Of a stretch of 64,000 nt of DNA, positions 10,507-19,403 are shown piece after piece. A program made the translations under genes and the position numbers. Positions within the stretch are counted from its first letter, which is position 1. Every line of letters begins with the position of its first letter. The DNA is from Tychonema sp. LEGE 06208 (GTDB taxonomy: Bacteria > Cyanobacteriota > Cyanobacteriia > Cyanobacteriales > Microcoleaceae), in the NCBI RefSeq assembly GCF_015207505.1, contig NZ_JADEWT010000009.1:1-64000 (forward strand). The letters are read 5' to 3'. Below the pieces are notes generated by a model that saw nothing but the letters and a program-made list of their open reading frames with translations, made no database searches and was not told the origin of the DNA.

Positions 10507-10624
10507 CCTCTTGCAAAAATAACTAGGACGGGTTCTCCGGCTCCTTCCATAATAAAAAATGTTGCTCGTGGAACAAGCCGGAAAGCCTGTTCCACAATTT
10601 GATTAAAAGCACTTTTGCAAGAGG
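10507..10624. mobile_element. Small inverted-repeat element, ends CCTCTTGCAAAA
   Basis: Perfect 12-bp terminal arms (10507-10518 and 10613-10624) enclose 94 bp with an inner hairpin GTGGAACA...TGTTCCAC (10567-10594). A related inner sequence (CCTGTTCCACAATG) occurs at 21884-21897. Non-coding; MITE-like. It lies just upstream of the SGNH hydrolase gene, and its right arm is read through by the longer, unlikely TTG-start version of that gene. Confidence 0.5.
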
Positions 10625-10664
10625 TAAATTGATAATTTATGTTAATTTACTTGCTCATACCTGT

Positions 10665-11408
10665 ATGAAAAAAACTATCGCCATCATTTCACTGCTATTA
10701 AATGTCATTCTCTTAACAGGGATTTTAGAATTTACGATAAAGAAGGGGTATTTAGGTAGATTTTTAGTCATGTTTAATGCAAATTCCATCGGATTATCGA
10801 CAGACACCCTAAGTTCTAGTTCTTGGTGGCTAGATGAAGTTGATTATCAACTATATCTGACTAAAAACACTCAAATTAATGCTTGCATTTGGGGCGATTC
10901 TATCACCTCTGGGCTGGGAAATACAATGGGTCAAGATACTTTTAATTTTGCCTTGCCCGGAATGTCAACAATTTCTCTGATCGAACAGCTAAAACTCTTA
11001 ACTGCGGCTAACGTTAAATGTAATACATCAATTATTGCGATCGGTACTAATGATGCGGGTTATCGAATAAATGATCCACAATTTGTTAACAATATGCAGG
11101 AAATTATCCGCACTGTCAGAACAAAAATGAACACCAAAAAAGTAGTGTTAATCCCTGCTTTTTACTCAACGATTGAAGCCAGCCATGATATCACACTAGC
11201 GGGTTCTTTGGAAAGAGTGAAAAGCATTCAAGCCTTGACTCGTCAAGTGGCAGCGACAGATAAGTTATTGATAGTAGAAAAAGAAATTCAGCCCCTGTAC
11301 GAAGGGACAGTATTGAAAGATCAGGTAACAACAGATGGCGTTCACCTTGACTCAGAAGGCAGACAAATTTATCGAAGAGCCTTATTAAAAATACTGAAGG
11401 GGGGATAA
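10665..11408 (+). CDS. SGNH/GDSL-family hydrolase, membrane-anchored
   Basis: Predicted esterase or acyl-hydrolase of the SGNH fold. Block I is WGDSITSG with the nucleophile Ser, block III is IAIGTNDAG, and the catalytic Asp-His pair lies in DGVHLDSEG near the C-terminus. Residues 1-22 (MKKTIAIISLLLNVILLTG) form one hydrophobic segment, so the enzyme is probably tethered to or exported across the membrane. Substrate unknown; carbohydrate or lipid O-deacylation is common in the family. I chose the ATG at 10665 (247 residues); an upstream TTG would begin inside a repeat element. It is convergent with the glycosyltransferase-NRPS gene downstream, so a functional link is only possible. Confidence 0.8.
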   Translation: MKKTIAIISLLLNVILLTGILEFTIKKGYLGRFLVMFNANSIGLSTDTLSSSSWWLDEVDYQLYLTKNTQINACIWGDSITSGLGNTMGQDTFNFALPGMSTISLIEQLKLLTAANVKCNTSIIAIGTNDAGYRINDPQFVNNMQEIIRTVRTKMNTKKVVLIPAFYSTIEASHDITLAGSLERVKSIQALTRQVAATDKLLIVEKEIQPLYEGTVLKDQVTTDGVHLDSEGRQIYRRALLKILKGG

Positions 11409-11410
11409 CC

Positions 11411-11609
11411 AATACGGTTCACTTAAGTCAACGTAGGGTGCGTCGCCAAAAACAACTCTCGCCCTAGAACACCAGATTAAACGAGCGATGCACCCTACAA
11501 CTTAGAAATGAGAATTAAATAACTTCCAAATTTGATTGTTGTGGGATGGGCTAGAAGAAAAATGGAAATTATTTAATTCACAAACCTTATAACTTAAGTA
11601 AACCGTATT
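11411..11609. mobile_element. MITE-like element with 18-bp terminal inverted repeats
   Basis: Ends AATACGGTTCACTTAAGT (11411-11428) and ACTTAAGTAAACCGTATT (11592-11609), one mismatch. Nested inside is a second inverted repeat, GTAGGGTGC.. at 11433-11446 against GCGATGCACCCTAC at 11485-11498. About 199 bp, no coding capacity. It starts three bases after the hydrolase stop codon. Confidence 0.65.
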
Positions 11610-11768
11610 GGGGTTTGGATTGGAATGATTTAACCGCAGAGTACACAGAGTACACAGAGTCCGAGAATATATATCTGAATCATTCCGATGCTACCGGATT
11701 TGATATAACTTAAGGTTCTTTGAATTCCTCCAGTAGAATACGGGTTATCCGTAAACAGTCCCACAATT

Positions 11769-11903
11769 TTAGATTTCCTGTACGATAGCAACTGCCTTGG
11801 TAATACCATCTTCAGCTTGGATGTGCGCCGCCAATCTGGCGGCGCGTTGACGCATTGTTTGATCTGTAATAGCCTGTTGAATCGCTTGTATAAGTCGTTC
11901 AAC
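11769..11903 (-). pseudogene. 3' remnant of a glycosyltransferase gene
   Basis: A 44-codon open stretch ending in TAA, preceded in frame by TGA at 11904-11906. It reads VERLIQAIQQAITDQTMRQR and then ARLAAHIQAEDGITKAVAIV, the typical last helices of GT1/MGT-type glycosyltransferases (residues before the C-terminus with a Glu-Asp-Gly turn). No upstream part of such a gene exists; the stretch abuts the stop codon of the large glycosyltransferase-NRPS gene. I read it as the leftover tail of a gene deleted or replaced at this junction. The family call rests on pattern memory only. Confidence 0.4.
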
Positions 11904-11911
11904 TCAACAGC

Positions 11912-14900
11912 CTAAAGTTTTGCTAAAGCTCGATCGATATGCACTCTCATTTTTTCTGCCAAGATAGGGACATTGGGTTCTTGAAGGATACTTAGATGAT
12001 CTCCAGGGATATCATATATATCTAATCCTTCAAGCAACAGTTCATTCCAGTTTTCCAAAGTGCTAAAGTGACTTTCCTCCATCGCCCGGAACAAAACTGC
12101 CCTGCCTGGGTAAGGCTGTGGCTTGTAACTATTGAAAGCGTACTGCCGAAACTCTAATAGAGGATCTACGCGATTATTATTAACATTATCACTGTTAATA
12201 TTAGGAGTCGATTTAGTTTTCGATTTTCGTATTTTTTGGAACAAATATGAAATCCCTTGTTGGCGCAGCTTCTTGATATGAAAAGCCAGCTTCTGACTCA
12301 ATGACAGTTGGTTTTTTCCTGGAATCGCACTATCCAAAAGAGCCAGTAAAGCTACTTCCTCACCCTGTAAATGAAGTTGATGTGCCATTTCAAAAGCTAC
12401 TAAGCCACCTAAGGACTCACCCGCTAGGAGGTAAGGGCCTTTAGGCTGATGTTTTTGTATTTCTTTGAGGTAGCGAGTGGCCAGATATGGAATACTCACT
12501 GAAGGCGTTGGTGATTGGTCAAGTTTATTCCTTTGGAACATATTGACTTCCTCTTTGACATAGACTCCATAACAGGTTTGGTCTTTGCCGAGGTGTCTTG
12601 ATAAATTATAGTAAAGGAATATGCCGTAAATAAAGAATAAAGGCAGTTTGGAACTACCTTTCTGAATCGTGACTAAAGCCTGCGAAGAAGACGAGAATCT
12701 TTGTTTGCGAAGGGTGTTAGCCAACTGCTGAATCGTTTGCGATTGGAAAAGGATAGGTAAAGGTAGCTCTTTATTGTAGGTTTTCTCTATTTCACGAATT
12801 AGGGATATCGCTAATAGGGAATGTCCTCCCATCTCGAAGAAATTATCTGTCGTACTGATGGGTGAAATATTCAATACTTCTTCCCAAATATTGACGAGTT
12901 GAACTTCCAAATCATCCTTGGGCTTGGCACTTTTTTCTGGCTTTTCTGGCTTTTCTTGAGTTGTAGGGGCGGGCAAATCTAGAGCCTTTTGAGTGGCGGG
13001 TATGATTGCTGCTTCGCGAGATTGTTCAGGTACAGGTAGAGCTTTACGATCTACCTTACCATTCGGTGTTAGAGGTAGAGCTTCCAAGAAAACGAAGATA
13101 GATGGCACCATATATTCTGGTACATACTCCTTGAGCAGACTTCGCAGTTCTTGGATGCTTGGGTTCGGATTTTTGAGAGCGACAATATAACCCACTAGAC
13201 GCTTGTCGCCAGGAAAATCTTCCCTGACGATGACCACTGCCTGCTGCACGTTGGAATGTTTGACCAAAACAGACTCGATTTCACCGAGTTCGATCCGAAA
13301 ACCGCGAATTTTGACTTGAAAATCTAGGCGACCTAAACACTCAATATTTCCATCGGGCAAATAACGTGCTAAGTCCCCTGTCTTATATATTCGTTCGGTT
13401 TCTCGAAAGGGATTAGGAATAAATCTCTCAGTGGTTAAATCGTCACGTTGCAAATAGCCTCGCGCTAATCCTGAACCACCAATATGTAATTCCCCAGCCA
13501 CCCCAATGGGAACGGGTTGCAGGAGAGAATCTAAGATGTAGATATCGGTGTTGGCGATCGGCTTACCAATTAAAATTCGCTGTTCGGCGTCTTTGACTTG
13601 ATAAACTGTTGACCAAACTGTTGTTTCCGTCGGCCCGTACATATTCCAAAGTTCTGTACCTTTGGTTAACAATTGGGCAGCCAATTCTTTGGGCATGGCT
13701 TCCCCACCGGAGAGGATTTTCAGCGGGAACTGACTTTCCCAACCCGATTCTATCAATAATCGCCAAGTCACTGGAGTCGCTTGCAGGATCGTAATGCCTA
13801 ATTGGACGATCGTCCTTAATAACTTTCTGCCATCCATCGCAGCTTCCCGACTCAGGATGACAACCTGCGCTCCCACAGTCAGGGGTAAGTACAGTTCTAA
13901 GACTGCAATATCAAAAGAGAGAGTGGTGACAGACAGCAAAATATCCGCCTCACAGATTCCCGGTTGCTCGCGCATCGAATTTAAAAAATTGACTGCCCCG
14001 CGGTGGAGAACTTGTACGCCTTTGGGCTTACCCGTAGAACCAGACGTGTAAATGACGTAGGCCATATTTTCTGGCGTAACGCTGGCGATCGGCATTTCCT
14101 GACTCTCTTGGGCAATCAGTGGCCAATCCGTATCCAAACAGATGACCAATGCTTTTTTGGCTTCTTTGGCAGGCAGGCTCTTCACAAGCTGCTGTTGTGT
14201 TAACAATACTTGGGCTTGGGAATTCTCGATCATGTATTCCACGCGATCGGGAGGGTAGTTGGGGTCTATGGGAACATAGGCTCCGCCCGCCTTCAGCACA
14301 CCTAATAATCCCACAAGCATTTCCAGAGAGCGATCGACACAAATGCCCACTAAATCATCCGGCTTCACCCCTCTTTGTTGCAAATAGTGGGCCAGTTGAT
14401 TAGAGCGTTGATGTAGTTCTTTGTACGTCAATGTTTGACCTTCAAAGGAAACCGCAATTTTCTCTGGAGTGACTTCTGCTTGTTGAGCTATTAACTGGTG
14501 CAGGCATAGCTCTGGCGACTCATCTTTTTGAGTCTGATTCCATTCCACAAGCAACAGATTTTTCTCTTGTTCTGGCAACAGCGGCAAGGCAGAAATCGAT
14601 TGTTCTGGATGAGCCACAATCCCAGCCAACAAAATCTGGAAATGCTCGTTCATTCGTTCAATAGTTTCTGCATCAAACAAATCCGTGCTGTAGTACCAAC
14701 TCCCCTCCAATCCTGCGCTGGTTGGTTTTAAGAATAAAGTTAAGTCAAACTTTCCTTCGTTGTTTTCAATCACCCACGGACTGGCTGTTAATCTTGACAG
14801 ATCGATCCTTTGGAAGGGAATATTTTCCTCAAAGACAAAGGTCACTTGAAACAGAGGGGAATAGCTTAAGTCGGGCTGGGGACAAAATTGATCGACCAAT

Positions 14901-16258
14901 AAGCAATAGGGCACATCTTGATAGGCTTGCCCTAACAAAACAACTTTCCGCACTCGTCCCAGAAACTCTGGGAACGTGGGATTACCCGACATATCTGTAC
15001 GAAGGGGGACGGCATTGAAAAAATTTTCTGCATTCACACGGCTCACAAAGGGGGAGCCAACAATCACGTCTTCCGTACCTGTATAGCGATAGAGCAAGAT
15101 CTTAAACGCGGCTAACAGGGTTGTTGATAGGGCGACGCCTTCCTGGCCGCCCAATTGGCTGAGGGCTGTCGTGATTTCCCCAGAAATGCCAAAAGACAGA
15201 GAAGCTCCCTGGAGGGATTGCTCTGGGGGACGTGGCCGATCAGTGGGTAGGGGTAATAAAGGGGTGGCTCCCGCAAGTTGTTTTTGCCAATAGGCTAAGG
15301 AGTCTTGAAGGGGGAGCTTTCGTAGCTCTGACATCAGAGTTGTATAGGATGTTTCGTAAATAGCCCGATCGATAGATTGCAATTTGGGATCGTAATACAA
15401 GATTAATCTCAGAATACCCAAGGCTGCAACCCATTTTTTAGCTGCTATATATTTCAGGATTTCGTAAGGCAATCGATTGCCAAAAAGATTAATCCAGTGG
15501 TGTTTGCCCTGCTCATAGGCAACTATATATTCTTCTTTTTCTGTTCGTTGAACGTAACTCCATTGCTGATAATGATCTCGGATTGCATGGATCAGAAAGT
15601 AGGTCGATTTACTGGATATGTTATTGCCAGTGTAGCGATATTGAGAAACGACTTGACCGTGGAAATAGATAGGAAAATTACGGGCAATTCGCAGACATAA
15701 ATTGTAATCTTCGGTCGCTAATACACTTGGATCAAATGCACCGATAGACTCAATGGCGACACTATCGAGGGCAGCACGGCGAAACATAATACAACCGCAT
15801 TGAACCCTATGCCGGATAGCCAAAAGGGTTTCATAATTAGCAACTTCAGGCTGGTTCTCATATTTCTCTTCTACTTTGTATGAGCCATCGGGTTGAATGG
15901 AATAGAAGAAATAACGACCAAATACCAAGCCCATCTCTGGCATGGCGTTGAGATGCTTGACTCCAATCTCAATCGCTTCAGGCAAAAGGCAGTCATCACT
16001 ATCCAGGAACAGAAGATACTCTCCCGTACTAATCTGCAGACCAGTATTGCGTGCAGTAGCATGGCCTCGGTTGTTTTGATAGAAGTATGTTACTTTCGGG
16101 TAGCGATCGCAAATTTCTTTCGTTTCATCAGTAGAACCATCATCTACGACAATAATCTCAAATACGGGTAGAGTCTGCCCAAGTATACTATCAATTGCTT
16201 CCGGTAAAAATTGGGCGCTGTTGTAGGATGGAATCACTACTGATACATTTTTTGTCAT
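11912..16258 (-). CDS. GT2 glycosyltransferase - (half C) - A - T - TE fusion protein
   Basis: 1448 residues. Order: family-2 glycosyltransferase (~1-260; VVIPSYNS start, DxD-type site DSDD at 86-89); C-terminal half of an NRPS condensation domain (~320-555, YWQKQLAGATPLLPLPTDRP onward) without the HHxxxDG catalytic half; adenylation domain (~580-1075; YTSGSTGKPKG at 737-747; YGPTETT; YKTGDLARY; NGKVDRKAL); carrier domain with the phosphopantetheine Ser1147 in EMGGHSLL; thioesterase (~1205-1448; Ser1282 in GESLGG, Asp1309, His1421). The specificity residues read D-I-L-Q-L-G-M-V-W, very close to the known glycine code DILQLGLIW. Hypothesis: glycine is loaded, held on the carrier and released by the thioesterase, perhaps onto or beside a glycosyl acceptor. 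Start ATG 16258; no adjacent NRPS partner genes. Confidence 0.85.
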   Translation of the reverse strand: MTKNVSVVIPSYNSAQFLPEAIDSILGQTLPVFEIIVVDDGSTDETKEICDRYPKVTYFYQNNRGHATARNTGLQISTGEYLLFLDSDDCLLPEAIEIGVKHLNAMPEMGLVFGRYFFYSIQPDGSYKVEEKYENQPEVANYETLLAIRHRVQCGCIMFRRAALDSVAIESIGAFDPSVLATEDYNLCLRIARNFPIYFHGQVVSQYRYTGNNISSKSTYFLIHAIRDHYQQWSYVQRTEKEEYIVAYEQGKHHWINLFGNRLPYEILKYIAAKKWVAALGILRLILYYDPKLQSIDRAIYETSYTTLMSELRKLPLQDSLAYWQKQLAGATPLLPLPTDRPRPPEQSLQGASLSFGISGEITTALSQLGGQEGVALSTTLLAAFKILLYRYTGTEDVIVGSPFVSRVNAENFFNAVPLRTDMSGNPTFPEFLGRVRKVVLLGQAYQDVPYCLLVDQFCPQPDLSYSPLFQVTFVFEENIPFQRIDLSRLTASPWVIENNEGKFDLTLFLKPTSAGLEGSWYYSTDLFDAETIERMNEHFQILLAGIVAHPEQSISALPLLPEQEKNLLLVEWNQTQKDESPELCLHQLIAQQAEVTPEKIAVSFEGQTLTYKELHQRSNQLAHYLQQRGVKPDDLVGICVDRSLEMLVGLLGVLKAGGAYVPIDPNYPPDRVEYMIENSQAQVLLTQQQLVKSLPAKEAKKALVICLDTDWPLIAQESQEMPIASVTPENMAYVIYTSGSTGKPKGVQVLHRGAVNFLNSMREQPGICEADILLSVTTLSFDIAVLELYLPLTVGAQVVILSREAAMDGRKLLRTIVQLGITILQATPVTWRLLIESGWESQFPLKILSGGEAMPKELAAQLLTKGTELWNMYGPTETTVWSTVYQVKDAEQRILIGKPIANTDIYILDSLLQPVPIGVAGELHIGGSGLARGYLQRDDLTTERFIPNPFRETERIYKTGDLARYLPDGNIECLGRLDFQVKIRGFRIELGEIESVLVKHSNVQQAVVIVREDFPGDKRLVGYIVALKNPNPSIQELRSLLKEYVPEYMVPSIFVFLEALPLTPNGKVDRKALPVPEQSREAAIIPATQKALDLPAPTTQEKPEKPEKSAKPKDDLEVQLVNIWEEVLNISPISTTDNFFEMGGHSLLAISLIREIEKTYNKELPLPILFQSQTIQQLANTLRKQRFSSSSQALVTIQKGSSKLPLFFIYGIFLYYNLSRHLGKDQTCYGVYVKEEVNMFQRNKLDQSPTPSVSIPYLATRYLKEIQKHQPKGPYLLAGESLGGLVAFEMAHQLHLQGEEVALLALLDSAIPGKNQLSLSQKLAFHIKKLRQQGISYLFQKIRKSKTKSTPNINSDNVNNNRVDPLLEFRQYAFNSYKPQPYPGRAVLFRAMEESHFSTLENWNELLLEGLDIYDIPGDHLSILQEPNVPILAEKMRVHIDRALAKL

Positions 16259-16715
16259 TTTTTATACTCCAAAAGGTTGTGTTAAATATTTCGGCACCCA
16301 ATATTAAAAATATATCTCTGCAGACATCTATCTGTCCACACATCTATCTGTCCAGAACTCTATCTATCACAACAACATTACTATAGCAAGGGGAAACGTC
16401 CCGACTTTGCGAGGAAAGGATAGTATAACTCTCCTTTCCTCCCTACAAATGGGTTTAGAAATCTTCACAAATTAGATACCGTGTGAGGCAGTGGAAGTTC
16501 CAAAACTACCATCCCTATTCTTACATCCACTTATTAAGTAGGTTGGCGATATTAAACTTAACAATATAAAAATATGTAAATAAGGCTAAAGAGTGTTGCT
16601 AGATGTGCATTTGAATGATTTATAGTCGTTTACATATTTGCGTTTTACAGCGCCGACCTATTTAAGCGAACCTATGAAGCTAGTAGTGAGAACTTCAGTC
16701 CTTGGAAACAAAAAA
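16259..16715. other. Leader of the GT-NRPS gene and gap to sodB
   Basis: No gene. It contains direct repeats of CATCTATCTGTCCA around 16324-16375 and AT-rich sequence that should include the promoter of the glycosyltransferase-NRPS gene. No confident promoter boxes were identified. Confidence 0.45.
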
Positions 16716-16760
16716 TAAAGTCCTCACTACGAACTTAATAGATTCGTAGTGAGGACTTTA
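16716..16760 (-). terminator. Rho-independent terminator of sodB
   Basis: Perfect 18-bp stem TAAAGTCCTCACTACGAA (16716-16733) / TTCGTAGTGAGGACTTTA (16743-16760), 9-nt loop, followed on the minus strand by a T-rich run (complement of 16703-16715). It lies 20 bases after the sodB stop. The GTAGTGAGGACTTTA sequence also appears as half sites at 16683-16700 and 22976-22991, so the hairpin belongs to a dispersed repeat family. Confidence 0.8.
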
Positions 16761-16780
16761 ATCCTAAAACTCAGGTGCTA

Positions 16781-17383
16781 CTAAGCCGCAGCGAAATTTT
16801 CTGCTGCGAAATCCCAGTTAGCCAAATTATCCAAGAAATTAGTAATGTAGTCGGGACGACGGTTTTGGAAATCCAAATAATAAGCGTGTTCCCACACATC
16901 CAAAGTCAGCAAAGGAGTTTGGCCGTGTACTACCGGAGTGTCGGCGTTCGCAGTTTTGGTAACTTTCAAAGTACCGTTGTCCAAAACCAGCCAAGCCCAG
17001 CCACTGCCGAACTGAGTTGTCGCAGCAGTCTTGAATTCTTCTTTGAATTTGTCGAAGCTGCCAAAGTCGGCGTTGATTTTATCAGCTAAAGCTCCTGTCG
17101 GAGTGCCGCCACCACCTGGTTTGAGCGACTTCCAAAAGAAATTGTGGTTCCAAACTTGACCTGCATTGTTGAAAATGCCAGATTTGGATGGGTCTTTAGC
17201 AGATGCCATCACAATTTCTTCCAGGGATTTGCTGGCAAGTTCCGTGCCTTCAATCATTTTGTTGAGATTGGTCACGTAAGCAGCGTGGTGCTTATCGTGG
17301 TGAAACGAAAACGTGTTGGCCGACATATGATCTGACTCTAAGGCATCAGCGGCGAAGGGTAATGGTGCGAGTGTAAATGCCAT
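16781..17383 (-). CDS. sodB: Superoxide dismutase [Fe]
   Basis: Converts superoxide to oxygen and hydrogen peroxide. Metal ligands are visible: the His in TFSFHHDKHHAAYV, the His in GQVWNHNFFW, and the Asp and His of LDVWEHAYYLDFQNRR. The Gln before VWNH is the FeSOD-type arrangement; there is no signal peptide, which fits cytoplasmic FeSOD. Start ATG 17383 (MAFTLAPLPF, 200 residues) with AGAGAGGA upstream; a TTG three codons earlier is unlikely. A strong terminator follows the gene. Monocistronic by context. Confidence 0.95.
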   Translation of the reverse strand: MAFTLAPLPFAADALESDHMSANTFSFHHDKHHAAYVTNLNKMIEGTELASKSLEEIVMASAKDPSKSGIFNNAGQVWNHNFFWKSLKPGGGGTPTGALADKINADFGSFDKFKEEFKTAATTQFGSGWAWLVLDNGTLKVTKTANADTPVVHGQTPLLTLDVWEHAYYLDFQNRRPDYITNFLDNLANWDFAAENFAAA

Positions 17384-17761
17384 TGTGTTCAATCCTCTCT
17401 AGGTGGCTGTTGTTTTTCGGTTGACTTTCCGGCTTTTCGTTGATTCGAGCCTAAAGTCCCTAGCTTGAGTTGATCAAGCTGTCGTAAATAATTCTTTACA
17501 ATTTTTATATTTTATCTCAGTTGCAGCATTTTTGGATTTTGAATTCTGGGTTTCACCAAATCTACTAATACTATGGGCCAGCTAGCACAAACATTGCCAA
17601 GATGTCAACCCACTTGCGCGATAAATAAAAGTTTGGGGGGGAAATGGTCAACACAGGGAAGTATGATAATAGTTATAAATAAATTAAACCTATTTTTTGT
17701 CAAAGAGTGACTTTATTTAACTTAAGCTGTAAGCAGGTCAAACAGATTGCAGGAGCTGTCA
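17384..17761. other. Divergent promoter region sodB / psiE-like gene
   Basis: 378 bp without a gene between two divergent start codons. Both promoters must lie here; a G-run (17635-17642) and AT-rich stretch are seen, but no operator that I recognise. Confidence 0.45.
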
Positions 17762-18301
17762 ATGGAAAATCGTTCACTTAACCATACAAGTAACCCCCCG
17801 CAGTGGTTGAATTTGAAACTAATAGTCAGCGTTCTCGAAACAATTCAAGATTTAATTGTAATTTCTTTGTGTATCGGTTTGTTCAGCTTTATGGTCATTG
17901 AACTGCGAGAAATGTTTTTCTCGCTGTTACCTCCTTTGGATTTCCAGCACGTGACGGCAGATATTCTATTTCTATTAGTTTTAGTGGAATTATTTCGGCT
18001 GCTAATTATTTATTTGCAAGAGCAGCGCGTTTCGATTGGTGTGGCTGTGGAAGTTTGTATTGTATCAGTTTTGCGAGAAGTCATCGTGCGGGGAGTGCTG
18101 GAAACTCCCTGGATTAAAATATTATCAACAGGAGCATTTTTGCTGGTTTTGGGAGTGTTGTTGGTAGTCCGGGTTTGGTTGCCACCCACCTTTGAGGGAA
18201 TTGACCCGGAACGCCGTTTTGCTAGCAAAAGGAAGAATCAGTTAGAGTCAGAATCTTCTTCAGAACCTGTGGCAGTTAATAGCAATTTTAATTCTCATTG
18301 A
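17762..18301 (+). CDS. PsiE-like membrane protein
   Basis: A 179-residue integral membrane protein with about four hydrophobic segments (ETIQDLIVISLCIGLFSFMV, ILFLLVLVELFRLLIIYL, the segment ending in VLREVIVRG, and ILSTGAFLLVLGVLLVVRVW). The pattern and the motif LVELFRLLIIYLQEQRVSIG are those of the PsiE family, named for phosphate-starvation induction in enterobacteria; the biochemical role is unknown. The C-terminal ~40 residues are polar and Ser/Glu rich. Start ATG 17762 is set by AGGAG eight bases upstream; a TTG five codons earlier would put that site inside the gene. Nothing here shows phosphate control. Confidence 0.75.
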   Translation: MENRSLNHTSNPPQWLNLKLIVSVLETIQDLIVISLCIGLFSFMVIELREMFFSLLPPLDFQHVTADILFLLVLVELFRLLIIYLQEQRVSIGVAVEVCIVSVLREVIVRGVLETPWIKILSTGAFLLVLGVLLVVRVWLPPTFEGIDPERRFASKRKNQLESESSSEPVAVNSNFNSH

Positions 18302-18457
18302 GTAGGGCAAAATGGCGATTTGAGATTTGAGATTAGCTCTTTTACAGATGGTGGCGTTATTAGCCATTGTTTTCGGTAAAATAAACATGATAGCGTTCGG
18401 ACTGCAAGTTTTTTGCTTTTTCCGAGGACTTGCATTCTTCACTACTATTTTATTTGA

Positions 18458-18516
18458 TTGGGGTTGGACGATCGCGCTCCCATTACATTACATCCTGTGC
18501 GATCGCCCAACCCCAA
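18458..18516. repeat. Inverted repeat TTGGGGTTGGACGATCGC / GCGATCGCCCAACCCCAA
   Basis: 18-bp arms (18458-18475, 18499-18516) with one mismatch and a 23-base loop, in the otherwise gene-free convergent gap 18302-18613 between the PsiE-like gene and prxQ. It may serve as a bidirectional terminator, though no T-run follows. Confidence 0.5.
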
Positions 18517-18613
18517 GAACTAAGGATCGCGCTTGCGGACAGGATTCCTGGGCCGAGGGCCGACTTTAGTCCGCACTAGGAACCGTTTTTTGTGTAATCG
18601 ACGGGGCGCGATA

Positions 18614-19165
18614 TTAACCCTCAGCCTGCAATTCCTCCAGACGGGCAAACACTTCTTGCGAGTGAATCGCCGGGTTAACCTTAACAAAAGTTTCCCGCAA
18701 AGTGCCTTCAGGATCAATAATAAAACTGTGCCGCGCCGAGATAAAACTCATCCAAGAACCGTAAGCTTTGCTGACTTGGCCGTCGGTATCAGCTAACAGC
18801 GGAAATTTTAAACCTTCAGCATCGCAAAATTCTGCGTGGGAGTTGACATCATCAGCGCTGATGCCGATAATTTGAGTGTTTTTTGCCAAGTATTTCGGCA
18901 AGTCTTGCTGGAATCGACGCGCTTCGATCGTACAACCCGATGTAAAATCTTTGGGATAGAAATAGACTACCAGCCACTTACCGCGATAATCGGAGAGGGA
19001 CACTTGTCCGCCGCCACTGTTTGTCGGCAAACTAAAATCCGGTGCAGCTTGATTCACCGCCGGCAGCTTGCCGCCGAGGGCAAAGGCAGGGGCCGCAAAA
19101 TTATAACTGAGAAAGACTAGACAAATTGCCAATAAAGTGCTAAAAAACTTGCGGCGGGAAATCAT
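18614..19165 (-). CDS. Peroxiredoxin, PrxQ/BCP type, exported
   Basis: Thiol peroxidase that reduces hydrogen peroxide and alkyl hydroperoxides. The N-terminus MISRRKFFSTLLAICLVFLS is a signal sequence with twin Arg, ending near AFALGG, so it acts at or beyond the membrane (periplasm or thylakoid lumen). The peroxidatic Cys78 is in DFTSGCTIEARRF. The usual PrxQ resolving Cys five residues later is Arg83; the only other mature-region Cys is C114 in AEFCDAEGL. The enzyme may therefore be 1-Cys, or resolve via C114. The remaining core (VVYFYPKDFTSGC, GISADDVNSHAEF, FIIDPEGTLRETF) is intact. Convergent with the PsiE-like gene and divergent from the cyclophilin-RTX gene. Confidence 0.88.
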   Translation of the reverse strand: MISRRKFFSTLLAICLVFLSYNFAAPAFALGGKLPAVNQAAPDFSLPTNSGGGQVSLSDYRGKWLVVYFYPKDFTSGCTIEARRFQQDLPKYLAKNTQIIGISADDVNSHAEFCDAEGLKFPLLADTDGQVSKAYGSWMSFISARHSFIIDPEGTLRETFVKVNPAIHSQEVFARLEELQAEG

Positions 19166-19403
19166 AAATTCACAAGTAGAATTGTACTTAAGACAAGTTT
19201 ACAGTTTTCTGATTAAATGGGTAGGGGCAATTCGCGGATTGCTTCTGAAACCAAATCCGGTGTTAGCTACCCTTTGATGATTCGGCGGTTAAAACCGCTT
19301 CTCGACAGAGGGAACCAGCCTTAGCAGGTTAAGAAATAAAGCGGATATTTAGCCAGGATTTGGTATTAGTCAAGAGATAACTCACTCAAATCACAATTTA
19401 CTT

